Assembly: GCF_902500215.1 (NCBI RefSeq)
Contig: NZ_CABVOU010000027.1
Span: 367,406 to 431,405, forward strand
Direction: 5' to 3'
From: Halomonas lysinitropha
GTDB taxonomy: Bacteria; Pseudomonadota; Gammaproteobacteria; Pseudomonadales; Halomonadaceae
Length of the DNA stretch: 64,000 nt
Shown: positions 8,102 to 16,472 of the stretch, piece by piece
Layout of the letters: every line of letters starts with the position of its first letter
Numbering within the stretch: position 1 is the stretch's first letter
The notes under the pieces: generated by a model
Seen by the model: the letters and a program-made list of their open reading frames with translations, nothing else
Told to the model about the DNA's origin: nothing
The model's database searches: none
Made by a program: the position numbers and the translations under genes

Positions 8102-10885
8102 ATGCAAGAGACGAGTCATACCGATACGCCCTATACCGCCCTGGGCTTCTATCACAAGATCTCCCAGCTGCGTGCCGACACCTGGAATGCGCTGAAGCGT
8201 GATCTCGGGCAGCTGGTGCGCCTCAATGATGAGGGCCGGGCCAAGAAACTGATCAAGGCCGTCGACATCAAGCTGACGCGGCTCGAGATCATCGAGGACT
8301 ACCACGCCTTTCCTTCCAAGGAGGATTTCCGCCATCTATGGTCGCTGTTCGACCGCGCGGAGTACGGGCTGCTGGAGAAGGTGGTCAAGCGCCTGGTGCG
8401 GGCGCTGATCAGCGAGTCCTACCGGCGGCGCCACGTCGATCTCTCCGAGACCGATGCCGATGCCGAGGACCTCGAGACCCTCGATGCGCTGGCGCAGCTG
8501 CGCCGCGGGCACCCGGCGTCCAATAGCTCGGCCCAGCCCTACTTCGAGCTGCTGATCGTCGACAACATCTCGGCGCCCGAGGAGGAGGTGGTCCGCGAGG
8601 CCTTCCACAACATGCGCCGCCTCGAGGACCGCTTCGTCTACGACGTGGTCACGGTGCGCAGCTTCGAGGATGCGCTGATCGCGGTGCTGGTCAATCCGAA
8701 CATCCAGGCCTGCCTGATCCGCTACGAGTTCCCCTACAAGTCGAAGTACAACCTCAGCGCTCTGCGCAGCTACCTGGAGGGGATTTCCGAACAGTCCCTG
8801 GAGAACCACTCCGAGGCCGAGCGCAGCATCCTGCTGAGCACCATGATTCATGAGCTGCGTCCCGAGATCGATCAGTTCCTGGTCACCAGCGGCGACGTGG
8901 AGGCCACGGCGAGTCGCGACATCCGTCACTTCAACCGCATCTTCTACCGCGAGACGGACTACATCGAGCAGCACCACACCATCCTGCGCGCCATCGACAA
9001 CCGCTACCGCACGCCCTTCTTCGATGCCCTGCGCGAGTACAGCAAGAAGCCCACCGGGGTCTTCCATGCCATGCCCATTTCGCGGGGCAAGTCGATCACC
9101 CGCTCCCACTGGGCCGGGCAGATGATCGACTTCTACGGCATCAACATCTTCCTGGCCGAGACGTCGGCCACCTCCGGCGGGCTGGATTCGCTGCTGCAGC
9201 CCTACGGGCCGATCAAGAAGGCCCAGGAGTACGCGGCGCGAGCCTTCGGAGCCCGCCAGAGCTTCTTCGTCACCAACGGCACCTCCACGGCCAACAAGAT
9301 CGTGGTCCAGGCGCTGGTCAAGCCGCGGGACATCGTGCTGGTCGACCGCGACTGCCACAAGTCGCACCACTACGGCATGGTGCTGGCCGGCGCTCATGTC
9401 AGCTACCTGGACTCCTACCCGCTCCATGACTACTCCATGTATGGCGCGGTGCCGCTCAAGGAGATCAAGAAGACGCTGCTCGAATACAAGCGCTCGGGCC
9501 AGCTGCACAAGGTCAAGATGCTGCTGTTGACCAACTGTACCTTCGACGGCGTGGTCTACAACGTGCGGCGAGTGATGGAGGAGTGTCTGGCGATCAAGCC
9601 CGACCTGGTCTTCCTCTGGGACGAGGCCTGGTTCGCTTTTGCCGGCTTCAACCCCACCTATCGGCCACGCACCGCCATGCATGCCGCCCGCACGCTGCGC
9701 GACCGCTATCGCAGCGCCAGCTATCGTGAGGAGTACGAGGCCTGGAAGGCCGAGTTCGATGCCCTCGACCCCGAGGATGATGCCACCTGGCTCGACCGGC
9801 CCCTGTTGCCCGACCCCGATCAGGTGCGTATACGCGCCTATGCCACCCACTCCACCCACAAGACCCTGACGTCGCTGCGCCAGGGGTCGATGATCCACGT
9901 CTGGGACCAGGACTATCGCCAGAAGGTCGAAGGACCGTTCCACGAGGCCTACATGACCCATACCTCGACCTCGCCCAACTACCAGATCATCGCTTCGCTG
10001 GATGTGGGGCGAATGCAGGCCGAGATGGAGGGCTTCGAGCTGGTGCATGCCCAGGTGGAGGCGGCTTTGTCGCTGCGCGAGCAGCTCTATACCCATCCGC
10101 TGCTGCAGAAGTACTTCCGGGTGCTGGTCAACAAGGACATGGTGCCGCTGGAGTACCGGCAGTCGGGGGTCGAGACCTTCTACGACCCGGCCACCGGCTG
10201 GAACAAGATGGAGGAGGCCTGGGCCAATGACGAGTTCGTCGTCGACCCCAGCCGCATCACCATCGCCATCGGCACCACGGGTATCGACGGCGATACCTTC
10301 AAGAACGAGTACCTGATGAACAAGTACGGCATCCAGATCAACAAGACCTCGCGCAATACCGTGCTGTTCATGACCAACATCGGCACCACCCGCGGCTCCA
10401 TCGCCTACCTGCTCGACGTGCTGATCAAGCTGGCCAAGGAGTTCGAGTATCGCTGGGAGGAGAGCAGCCGTCCGGAGCGCAAGATCATCGAGAACCGGGT
10501 GCATTCGCTGACCAAGGAGCTGCCGCCGCTGCCGGACTTCAGCCGCTTCCACGCGGCCTTCCGTCCCGATCCCGAGGGCAACACGCCGGAAGGGGACATC
10601 CGCTGTGCCTACTTCCTCAGCTACGACGACGAGAACACCGAGTACCTGCGCTTCGACAACGGCGAGGTGCAGGCGGCCATGCGGGCCGGCCGCGACGTGG
10701 TTTCGGCAAGCTTCGTGATTCCTTACCCGCCGGGCTTCCCGGTGCTGGTCCCGGGCCAGGTGGTGAGCGAGGAGATTCTCTACTTCCTGCAGGCGCTGGA
10801 TGTCACCGAGATCCATGGCTATCGTCCGGAGCTCGGCCTGCTGGTCTTCACCCAGGAGGCGCTGCACAATCCCCCGGCGGGGTGA
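8102..10885 (+). CDS. Large Orn/Lys/Arg-type PLP decarboxylase
   Basis: A roughly 927-residue fold-type I PLP enzyme, about 180 residues longer than biosynthetic or inducible Orn/Lys/Arg decarboxylases. The Schiff-base lysine is in THSTHKTLTS near residue 587. The N-terminal 230 residues include an extra helical stretch followed by a wing-like domain (ELLIVDNISAPEEE onward). FFVTNGTSTANKIV and FLWDEAWFAFAGF mark the cofactor site. AAGGA at 8086-8090 fits ATG 8102 (11-base spacing) better than the in-frame ATG 8090. It should decarboxylate a basic amino acid to an amine, but lysine, ornithine and arginine cannot be separated. Last gene of the inserted block; hairpins follow. Confidence 0.85.
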   Translation: MQETSHTDTPYTALGFYHKISQLRADTWNALKRDLGQLVRLNDEGRAKKLIKAVDIKLTRLEIIEDYHAFPSKEDFRHLWSLFDRAEYGLLEKVVKRLVRALISESYRRRHVDLSETDADAEDLETLDALAQLRRGHPASNSSAQPYFELLIVDNISAPEEEVVREAFHNMRRLEDRFVYDVVTVRSFEDALIAVLVNPNIQACLIRYEFPYKSKYNLSALRSYLEGISEQSLENHSEAERSILLSTMIHELRPEIDQFLVTSGDVEATASRDIRHFNRIFYRETDYIEQHHTILRAIDNRYRTPFFDALREYSKKPTGVFHAMPISRGKSITRSHWAGQMIDFYGINIFLAETSATSGGLDSLLQPYGPIKKAQEYAARAFGARQSFFVTNGTSTANKIVVQALVKPRDIVLVDRDCHKSHHYGMVLAGAHVSYLDSYPLHDYSMYGAVPLKEIKKTLLEYKRSGQLHKVKMLLLTNCTFDGVVYNVRRVMEECLAIKPDLVFLWDEAWFAFAGFNPTYRPRTAMHAARTLRDRYRSASYREEYEAWKAEFDALDPEDDATWLDRPLLPDPDQVRIRAYATHSTHKTLTSLRQGSMIHVWDQDYRQKVEGPFHEAYMTHTSTSPNYQIIASLDVGRMQAEMEGFELVHAQVEAALSLREQLYTHPLLQKYFRVLVNKDMVPLEYRQSGVETFYDPATGWNKMEEAWANDEFVVDPSRITIAIGTTGIDGDTFKNEYLMNKYGIQINKTSRNTVLFMTNIGTTRGSIAYLLDVLIKLAKEFEYRWEESSRPERKIIENRVHSLTKELPPLPDFSRFHAAFRPDPEGNTPEGDIRCAYFLSYDDENTEYLRFDNGEVQAAMRAGRDVVSASFVIPYPPGFPVLVPGQVVSEEILYFLQALDVTEIHGYRPELGLLVFTQEALHNPPAG

Positions 10886-10936
10886 GCGCTGCCCCGCGAG
10901 CGACTCCCGGCGCTTTGCAGAAAAAACCGCACCTTT

Positions 10937-10965
10937 GCGGCACAGGACAAAAAATCCTGCGCCGC
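10937..10965 (+). promoter_or_regulatory. Inverted repeat upstream of doeC, possible DoeX operator or mRNA hairpin
   Basis: GCGGCACAGGA (10937-10947) and TCCTGCGCCGC (10955-10965) are complementary at ten of eleven positions around CAAAAAA. The core CAGGA-N7-TCCTG with an A-tract centre resembles Lrp-type operators. A related half, CAAAAAGTCCTG, follows about 15 bases later. It could be a DoeX site for doeCD or simply an RNA hairpin after the decarboxylase. Confidence 0.4.
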
Positions 10966-11019
10966 CTGTCGCCAGTAACAAAAAGTCCTGTCCTGCCAAA
11001 GCCGCTATGCTTATCCCAT

Positions 11020-11064
11020 CGAGCCGCTCTGTTGCGTTACGAACAGGCGGCTCGCCCGTTTTTT
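11020..11064 (+). terminator. Rho-independent terminator after the decarboxylase block
   Basis: CGAGCCGC plus CTGTT (11020-11033, one bulged T) pairs with AACAGGCGGCTCG (11042-11054), followed by CCCGTTTTTT. It lies 53 bases before doeC, so doeC is either transcribed from a promoter inside this gap or by readthrough and attenuation. Confidence 0.75.
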
Positions 11065-11116
11065 CCACATCGGCCAGACAACCTCGATCCGGCCGGTGCG
11101 TCAGGGGAGGTACAGC

Positions 11117-12598
11117 ATGACTCTTTCCAGCAAGCTCAGCGATCCGCGCCTGTTCCGTCAGTACGCCTACGTCGACGGCAAGTGGACCCATGGCGAGGGT
11201 GGCCGCGAGGAGGCCGTGTTCGATCCGGCCACCGGCGAGGCACTGGGGCATATTCCCTGGCTGGAAGCTCACCAGATCACTGCCACGGTGGATGCGGCCG
11301 AGGCTGCCTTCGTGCACTGGCGCGCCCTGCGCGTGGACGAGCGCTGCGAGCGGCTGCTGGCCTGGTATGACCTGCTGCAGGCCAATCGCGAAGACCTCGC
11401 CACCCTCATGACCCTGGAGCAGGGCAAGCCGCTGCCTGACGCTCGCGGCGAGGTGGAGTACGGTGCCAGCTTCGTGCGCTGGTTCGCCGAGGAGGGCAAG
11501 CGGACCTTCGGCGAGACCATTCCCAGTCACATCCCTAACGCCGCCCTGGGCACCATCAAGGAGCCGGTGGGCATCGCCGCGCTGATCACCCCCTGGAATT
11601 TCCCGCTGGCCATGATCACCCGCAAGGCCGCCGCCGCCATGGCCGCCGGCTGCACGGTGATCGTCAAGCCGGCCGGCGAGACGCCGTTCTCGGCGCTGGC
11701 GCTGGCGGAGCTCGCCGAGCGCGCCGGTATCCCGGCAGGGGTGTTCAACGTGGTGCTCGGTGATCCACCCGAGGTATCCCGGATCCTGTGTGCCGAGGAC
11801 CGCGTCAAGGCGCTCTCCTTCACCGGCTCCACCCGGGTGGGCCGGCTGCTGCTGGAGCAGTGCGCCAACACCGTCAAGCGCGTCTCGCTGGAACTGGGCG
11901 GCAACGCGCCTTTCATCGTCGGCCCGGACATGGACCCCAAGGAAGCGGCCTTCGCTGCGGTGGCGGCCAAGTTTCAGACCGCCGGCCAGGACTGCCTTGC
12001 CGCGGACCGTATCCTGGTTCACGAGTCGATCCACGATGCCTTTGTCGAGCACTTCGCCGAGCGCATGGCCGCGCTCACCGTGGGCAATGGCCTCGAGCCA
12101 GAGATCGACCTGGGGCCGCTGATCCATCGCCAGGCGGTGGAGAAGGCGGCGGCCATCGTCGACGACGCCATTTCCAAGGGCGCCACCCTGGTGGCGGGCG
12201 ATCAGAGCCAGGCCCCGGGCGAGAACTTCTTCATGCCGGTACTGCTCACGGACGTGACTCACGACATGAAGATCTGGCACGAGGAGAGCTTTGCGCCGGT
12301 AGCCGGCATCACCGCCTACGCGGACGATGATCAGGTGATCGAGATGGCCAACGACACCGAGTACGGCCTGGCGGCCTATCTCTATACCCATGACATTCGC
12401 CGCATCTGGAAGATCCTGCGCGCCCTGGAGTTCGGCATGGTCTCGGTCAACTCGGTGAAGATGACCGGTCCGCCCGTGCCCTTCGGCGGCGTCAAGCACT
12501 CCGGCCTCGGCCGCGAGGGCGGGGTGACCGGTATCGACGAGTACCTGGAGACCAAGTATTACTGCCTAGGTGCCCTCGGTTCGGTCTCCGGCAGCTGA
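11117..12598 (+). CDS. doeC: Aspartate-semialdehyde dehydrogenase of ectoine degradation DoeC
   Basis: NAD(P)-dependent aldehyde dehydrogenase of 493 residues that oxidises aspartate semialdehyde, formed by DoeD, to aspartate. The catalytic glutamate is E259 (LELGGNAP) and the nucleophilic cysteine C293 (TAGQDCLAAD); the cofactor site includes ITPWNFP and FTGSTRVG. The closest general family is succinate-semialdehyde dehydrogenase (GabD type), but the position before doeD and the similarity to H. elongata DoeC decide the assignment. ATG 11117 has GGGGAGG seven bases upstream; an upstream in-frame ATG at 11096 lacks a ribosome site. A perfect hairpin separates it from doeD. Confidence 0.93.
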   Translation: MTLSSKLSDPRLFRQYAYVDGKWTHGEGGREEAVFDPATGEALGHIPWLEAHQITATVDAAEAAFVHWRALRVDERCERLLAWYDLLQANREDLATLMTLEQGKPLPDARGEVEYGASFVRWFAEEGKRTFGETIPSHIPNAALGTIKEPVGIAALITPWNFPLAMITRKAAAAMAAGCTVIVKPAGETPFSALALAELAERAGIPAGVFNVVLGDPPEVSRILCAEDRVKALSFTGSTRVGRLLLEQCANTVKRVSLELGGNAPFIVGPDMDPKEAAFAAVAAKFQTAGQDCLAADRILVHESIHDAFVEHFAERMAALTVGNGLEPEIDLGPLIHRQAVEKAAAIVDDAISKGATLVAGDQSQAPGENFFMPVLLTDVTHDMKIWHEESFAPVAGITAYADDDQVIEMANDTEYGLAAYLYTHDIRRIWKILRALEFGMVSVNSVKMTGPPVPFGGVKHSGLGREGGVTGIDEYLETKYYCLGALGSVSGS

Positions 12599-12623
12599 TT
12601 CCCCGACCCCATTGATGAACCTT

Positions 12624-12646
12624 CTCCCCGGCAGGATGCCGGGGAG
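12624..12646 (+). other. Intercistronic hairpin between doeC and doeD
   Basis: CTCCCCGGCA and TGCCGGGGAG form a perfect ten-pair stem with a three-base loop. No T-run follows, so it is unlikely to terminate transcription. It probably protects the doeC mRNA end or sets the doeC:doeD ratio. Confidence 0.6.
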
Positions 12647-12667
12647 CACCACAGAAGAGAGAACACG

Positions 12668-14095
12668 ATGAACCAGCAGCACCAGGAGCTGATCGCGCGC
12701 GACCGCAAGGTGACCTTCCACGCCTCCACCCACCTGCGCGACTTCGCCCATGGCGACGCGCCGGGCCGTGTGATCACCGGCGGCAAGGGAATCCATATCG
12801 TCGACAAGGATGGCCGCGAGTTCATCGACGGTTTCGCCGGGCTCTACTGCGTCAATATCGGCTACGGTCGCACCGAGGTGGCCGAGGCCATCTACGAGCA
12901 GGCGCTGCAGATGTCCTATTACCACACCTATGTGGGGCACTCCAACGAGCCGCAGATCGCCCTGTCGGAAAAGATCCTCGAGCTTGCCGGCCCGGGGATG
13001 TCCAAGGTCTACTACGGCATGTCCGGCAGTGATGCCAACGAGACCCAGCTCAAGATCGTGCGCTACTACAACAACGTGCGTGGCCTGCCGCAGAAGAAGA
13101 AGGTCATCTCGCGCATGCGTGGCTACCACGGGTCCGGCATCGCTTCGGGCTCGCTGACGGGCCTCAAGGCCTTCCATGACCACTTCGACCTGCCCATCGA
13201 CACCATCCGCCACACCGAAGCGCCGTTCTACTACCAGCGCGCCGCGGAACTCGAGGGCATGAGCGAGCGCGAGTTCTCGAAGCACTGCGCGACCAGGCTC
13301 GAGGAGATGATCCTGGCCGAGGGGCCGGAGACCGTGGCCGCCTTCATCGGCGAGCCGGTGCTGGGTACCGGGGGCATCGTGCCGCCGCCGGAGGGCTACT
13401 GGGCCGAGATACAGGCGGTGCTGGCCAGGTATGACGTGCTGCTGATCGCCGACGAGGTGGTGTGCGGCTTCGGGCGCATCGGGGCCGATTTCGGCAGCCA
13501 CGTCTACGGTATCCAGCCCGACCTGATCACCGTGGCCAAGGGCCTGACCAGCGCCTACCAGCCGCTCTCCGGTGTGATCGTCGGTGACCGCGTGTGGCAA
13601 GTGCTGGAGCAGGGCACCGGGGAATATGGCCCGATCGGCCACGGCTGGACCTACTCGGGCCACGCCCTGGGCTGCGCCGCCGGTCTGGCCAATCTGGCGA
13701 TCATCGAGCGCGAGGGCCTGACCGCCAACGCCGCCGAGACCGGCGCCTACCTGCAGCAGCGGATGCAGGCCGCCTTCGCTGACCATCCCATTGTCGGCAA
13801 CGTGCGTGGGGTGGGCATGCTGGCGGCCCTGGAGTTCGCCGCCGACCCGAGCCGTCGCGAGGCCTTCGACCCGGCATTGAAGGTCGGCCCGCGCATCGCC
13901 GCCGCGGCGATGCAGGAGAACCTGATCGCCCGCGCCATGCCCCAGGGCGATATCCTGGGCTTCGCACCGCCGCTGATCACTACCCGCGAGGAGGTCGACG
14001 AGATCGTCTCGCGTGTCGGGCGTGCGGTCGACGCGGTACTCGATGAGCTGGTGCGCGAGGGTATCGTCAAGGTGGCAGCGGACACGGTCGCCTGA
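12668..14095 (+). CDS. doeD: Diaminobutyrate transaminase DoeD
   Basis: Class-III PLP aminotransferase of 475 residues that converts L-2,4-diaminobutyrate to aspartate semialdehyde, feeding DoeC. The cofactor lysine is K291 in TVAKGLTSAYQPL; the preceding LIADEVVCGFGR holds the aspartate that contacts the pyridine nitrogen. The start MNQQHQELI matches the H. elongata protein, and AGAAGAGAGAA precedes the ATG. It closes the doe cluster. It should not be confused with the ectoine biosynthetic transaminase EctB, which runs the reaction towards diaminobutyrate; no ectABC genes are present in the window. Confidence 0.93.
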   Translation: MNQQHQELIARDRKVTFHASTHLRDFAHGDAPGRVITGGKGIHIVDKDGREFIDGFAGLYCVNIGYGRTEVAEAIYEQALQMSYYHTYVGHSNEPQIALSEKILELAGPGMSKVYYGMSGSDANETQLKIVRYYNNVRGLPQKKKVISRMRGYHGSGIASGSLTGLKAFHDHFDLPIDTIRHTEAPFYYQRAAELEGMSEREFSKHCATRLEEMILAEGPETVAAFIGEPVLGTGGIVPPPEGYWAEIQAVLARYDVLLIADEVVCGFGRIGADFGSHVYGIQPDLITVAKGLTSAYQPLSGVIVGDRVWQVLEQGTGEYGPIGHGWTYSGHALGCAAGLANLAIIEREGLTANAAETGAYLQQRMQAAFADHPIVGNVRGVGMLAALEFAADPSRREAFDPALKVGPRIAAAAMQENLIARAMPQGDILGFAPPLITTREEVDEIVSRVGRAVDAVLDELVREGIVKVAADTVA

Positions 14096-14115
14096 CGGCA
14101 TGTTCGACCCCCGGC

Positions 14116-15468
14116 TCAGCCGATCTGCAACTGCGTCTTCACCGTGTCCCCCGAGGAAGCAAAGGCGGAACCGACCAGATAGGCCACCGTCAGCGGGCAC
14201 ACCCGACCCACGAACATCATGATCATGATGATGAACTGGCCCGCGCCTGAGAGCTCGGGGGTGAGGCCGCGCGTCAGGCCAACGGTGCCCAGCGCCGAGG
14301 TGGCCTCGAAGGCCACCGTCAGCAGATCGGCCTGTTCGGTCAGTGAGAGGGCCAGGGTGCCCATGAAAATGCCGATGACGGCCATCACCGTGACGGCGAG
14401 CGCCTTGAGCAGGGTGGTGGTGTCGATGACTTGGGCGCACAGCGTCGGTTGCCGCCGCTGACGCAGATAGGCCCAGGTGGCGGCAAGCAGGACGAACAGC
14501 GTCGTGACCTTGATCCCGCTCCCGGTGCCGTTGGCGCCCGCCCCGACGAACATCAGCAGCATCAGCACAAGGCTGGTGGGCTGGGTGAGGCTGCCGATAT
14601 CGAGGCTGTTGAACCCGGCGGTCCGCGGTGTGGTGGCCTGCAGCCATGAGGCCCAGAGCTGGTCGGAGAGTGCGGGCAGCGCCGCCAGAGTGTCAGGGTT
14701 GTCGGCCTCCAGCAGGTAGAGCATTGCAGTGCCTGCAAGGCTCAGCACCAGCGTACCCAGCAGCACGACCTTTACATTGATGTCCAGCGGCCGACCGATG
14801 CGATAGTCGAGTATACCCACGATCACGATGAAGCCCAGTCCCCCGATGAGGTAGAGGGCGGGAATGACCGTGTTGATGACCGGATGCCCGGCGTAAGCCA
14901 TCAGGCTGTCGGAAGAGAGGGTGAAACCGGCATTGTTGAAAGCGGAAACCGTATGGAAGAGCGACCACCAGAGTCCCTCGAGCCAGCCGTGTTCCGGCAC
15001 CCAGACCAGTGCCAGGGGCACCAGCGCAATGCCCTCGATGATGAGCGCCAGCTTGATCACCTCCTTGGCCGTGCGCATCACGTCGCGCGGATGCGTGGCG
15101 TGGAGGGTGCCGCTGGCGGCCAGGTAGCGCCGGGACGTGATACGGCCACCCAGCGACAGAAGGGCCAGCACGGCGAACGTCATCAGCCCTAGTCCCCCCG
15201 CCTGCATCAGCAGGAGAATGACCAACTCGCCCCACAGCGTGAAGGTGGCCTGGGTGTCGGTGACCACCAGGCCTGTCACGGTGACGGCCGAGGTGGCCGT
15301 GAAGAGCGCATTGCGCCAGGCGAGGGCCGTGGTGGTGGCAAACGGTAGCTTGAGCAGCACCGTGCCGACGAGGATCAACGCCAGAAAGCCCGCGGCCAGC
15401 AGCAGCGGCGGGCTGATGCGCCAGGCGCGCGGTTCTCGCCGGGAAGAGGGGTCTTGCCGATGCTGCAT
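14116..15468 (-). CDS. TrkH/KtrB-family potassium transporter subunit
   Basis: A 450-residue integral inner-membrane protein with four pore-loop repeats typical of K+ transporters. The filter regions are TSAVTVTGL, FNNAGFTL, RTAGFN and SALGTVGLTRG, each with the conserved glycine. The length fits KtrB better than TrkH (about 480-500 residues). GGAGGA lies nine bases before the ATG at 15468. No NAD-binding KtrA/TrkA partner lies beside it, so it must use a regulatory subunit encoded elsewhere or be an orphan. It converges with doeD with a 20-base gap. Potassium uptake is a core part of osmotic adaptation in halophiles, which fits the setting. Confidence 0.88.
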   Translation of the reverse strand: MQHRQDPSSRREPRAWRISPPLLLAAGFLALILVGTVLLKLPFATTTALAWRNALFTATSAVTVTGLVVTDTQATFTLWGELVILLLMQAGGLGLMTFAVLALLSLGGRITSRRYLAASGTLHATHPRDVMRTAKEVIKLALIIEGIALVPLALVWVPEHGWLEGLWWSLFHTVSAFNNAGFTLSSDSLMAYAGHPVINTVIPALYLIGGLGFIVIVGILDYRIGRPLDINVKVVLLGTLVLSLAGTAMLYLLEADNPDTLAALPALSDQLWASWLQATTPRTAGFNSLDIGSLTQPTSLVLMLLMFVGAGANGTGSGIKVTTLFVLLAATWAYLRQRRQPTLCAQVIDTTTLLKALAVTVMAVIGIFMGTLALSLTEQADLLTVAFEATSALGTVGLTRGLTPELSGAGQFIIMIMMFVGRVCPLTVAYLVGSAFASSGDTVKTQLQIG

Positions 15469-15690
15469 GGCCGCGGTCCTCCATGATGATCATTGCCCGG
15501 TGTATGACATGGATAGCACCCCGCAGGCGTGTGAACGCAGCATAGGCAGGGCAGGCTGCCATCGCCACCGGCATCGTCGTGGACGCTACCGTCGTCATGA
15601 GCAGGGGATTTCTCTCGCACCGCTTGAGTCCCTTCTCACAAGGCTCCATGCTGAGAATGTTTGACCACGTTGATTCAAGGAGTTGAAAAG

Positions 15691-16374
15691 ATGGCAACGG
15701 TACTCGCCTTCGATGTCTACGGGACCCTGATCGACACTCACGGCGTGGTTGCCGAACTCGAGCAGCGTCTGGCCGGGCAGGACCGCTCCGATCTGGCCCC
15801 GGAATTCTCGCGGCGCTGGCGCGACAAACAGCTGGAGTACAGCTTCCGGCGTGGCCTCATGGGGGCCTATGCGGATTTCTCCCTGTGCACCCGCGAGGCG
15901 CTGGAGTTCACGGACCGTGCACTTCACACCCGCTTCTCGGAGACCGACAAGGAGCACCTGATGGGGGTCTATGCCCGGCTGCCGGCCTTTCCCGAGGCCT
16001 CGACCGCCCTGGATCGCCTCGCCGAGGCGGGGGTCCGCTGTGTGGCCTTTTCCAACGGCAGCCGCGAGGCAGTCGAGGGCCTGCTGGAGCAGGCCGGGAT
16101 TCGCCAGCGCTTCGAGACGGTGGTCAGCGTCGATGAGGTCAAGCGCTTCAAGCCCGACCCGGCGGTCTATGCCCATCTGCGCTACCGGCTCGAGAGCGAG
16201 CCCGGCGACACCTGGCTGGTCTCCAGCAATGCCTTCGATGTCATCGGTGCCCGCCATGCCGGCCTGCATGCCGCCTGGGTACGCCGTGTTCCGGATGCTC
16301 CCTTCGATCCTTGGGGTATCGAGCCTGATATCACGGTTTCCGACCTCGATGCCCTGGCCGAGCGCCTGGGCTAG
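15691..16374 (+). CDS. Haloacid dehalogenase type II (HAD superfamily)
   Basis: A 227-residue HAD hydrolase of the L-2-haloacid dehalogenase subfamily. The nucleophile is D8 in AFDVYGTLID; the second motif is FSNGSREAV and the loop VKRFKPDPAVY carries the conserved lysine. SNAFDVIGARHAG is the last acidic motif. The subfamily cleaves short 2-haloacids, although many members act as phosphatases. AAGGAG lies nine bases before ATG 15691; an upstream in-frame ATG at 15661 is less likely. It ends at a strong bidirectional hairpin shared with the convergent sulfurtransferase. Confidence 0.87.
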   Translation: MATVLAFDVYGTLIDTHGVVAELEQRLAGQDRSDLAPEFSRRWRDKQLEYSFRRGLMGAYADFSLCTREALEFTDRALHTRFSETDKEHLMGVYARLPAFPEASTALDRLAEAGVRCVAFSNGSREAVEGLLEQAGIRQRFETVVSVDEVKRFKPDPAVYAHLRYRLESEPGDTWLVSSNAFDVIGARHAGLHAAWVRRVPDAPFDPWGIEPDITVSDLDALAERLG

Positions 16375-16412
16375 GACGCTCTTGGGCGCGACACGCAGCG
16401 CCCGGCAAAGAC

Positions 16413-16448
16413 GACGCCCCGCGGTGGTGAACGCCACCGCGGGGCGTC
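16413..16448. terminator. Bidirectional terminator hairpin
   Basis: GACGCCCCGCGGTGG and CCACCGCGGGGCGTC form a perfect 15-pair stem with a 6-base loop between two convergent genes. The flanking sequences are only modestly T-rich (ATTGGGTTT on one side, GTCTTTG on the other strand), but the stem strength and position support termination for both genes. Confidence 0.8.
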
Positions 16449-16472
16449 ATTGGGTTTGGGGCAGGCAGGGGC

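Noticed and set aside
8336..12499. A 1387-codon open frame on the minus strand opposite the decarboxylase and doeC
   Set aside because: It is antisense to two clear genes, has no family motif and a His/Gly/Asp/Val-rich composition typical of the complement of GC-rich coding DNA.
12566..14647. A 693-codon minus-strand frame opposite doeD
   Set aside because: It is the complement of doeD joined to another frame of the KtrB gene; no ribosome site or recognisable domain.
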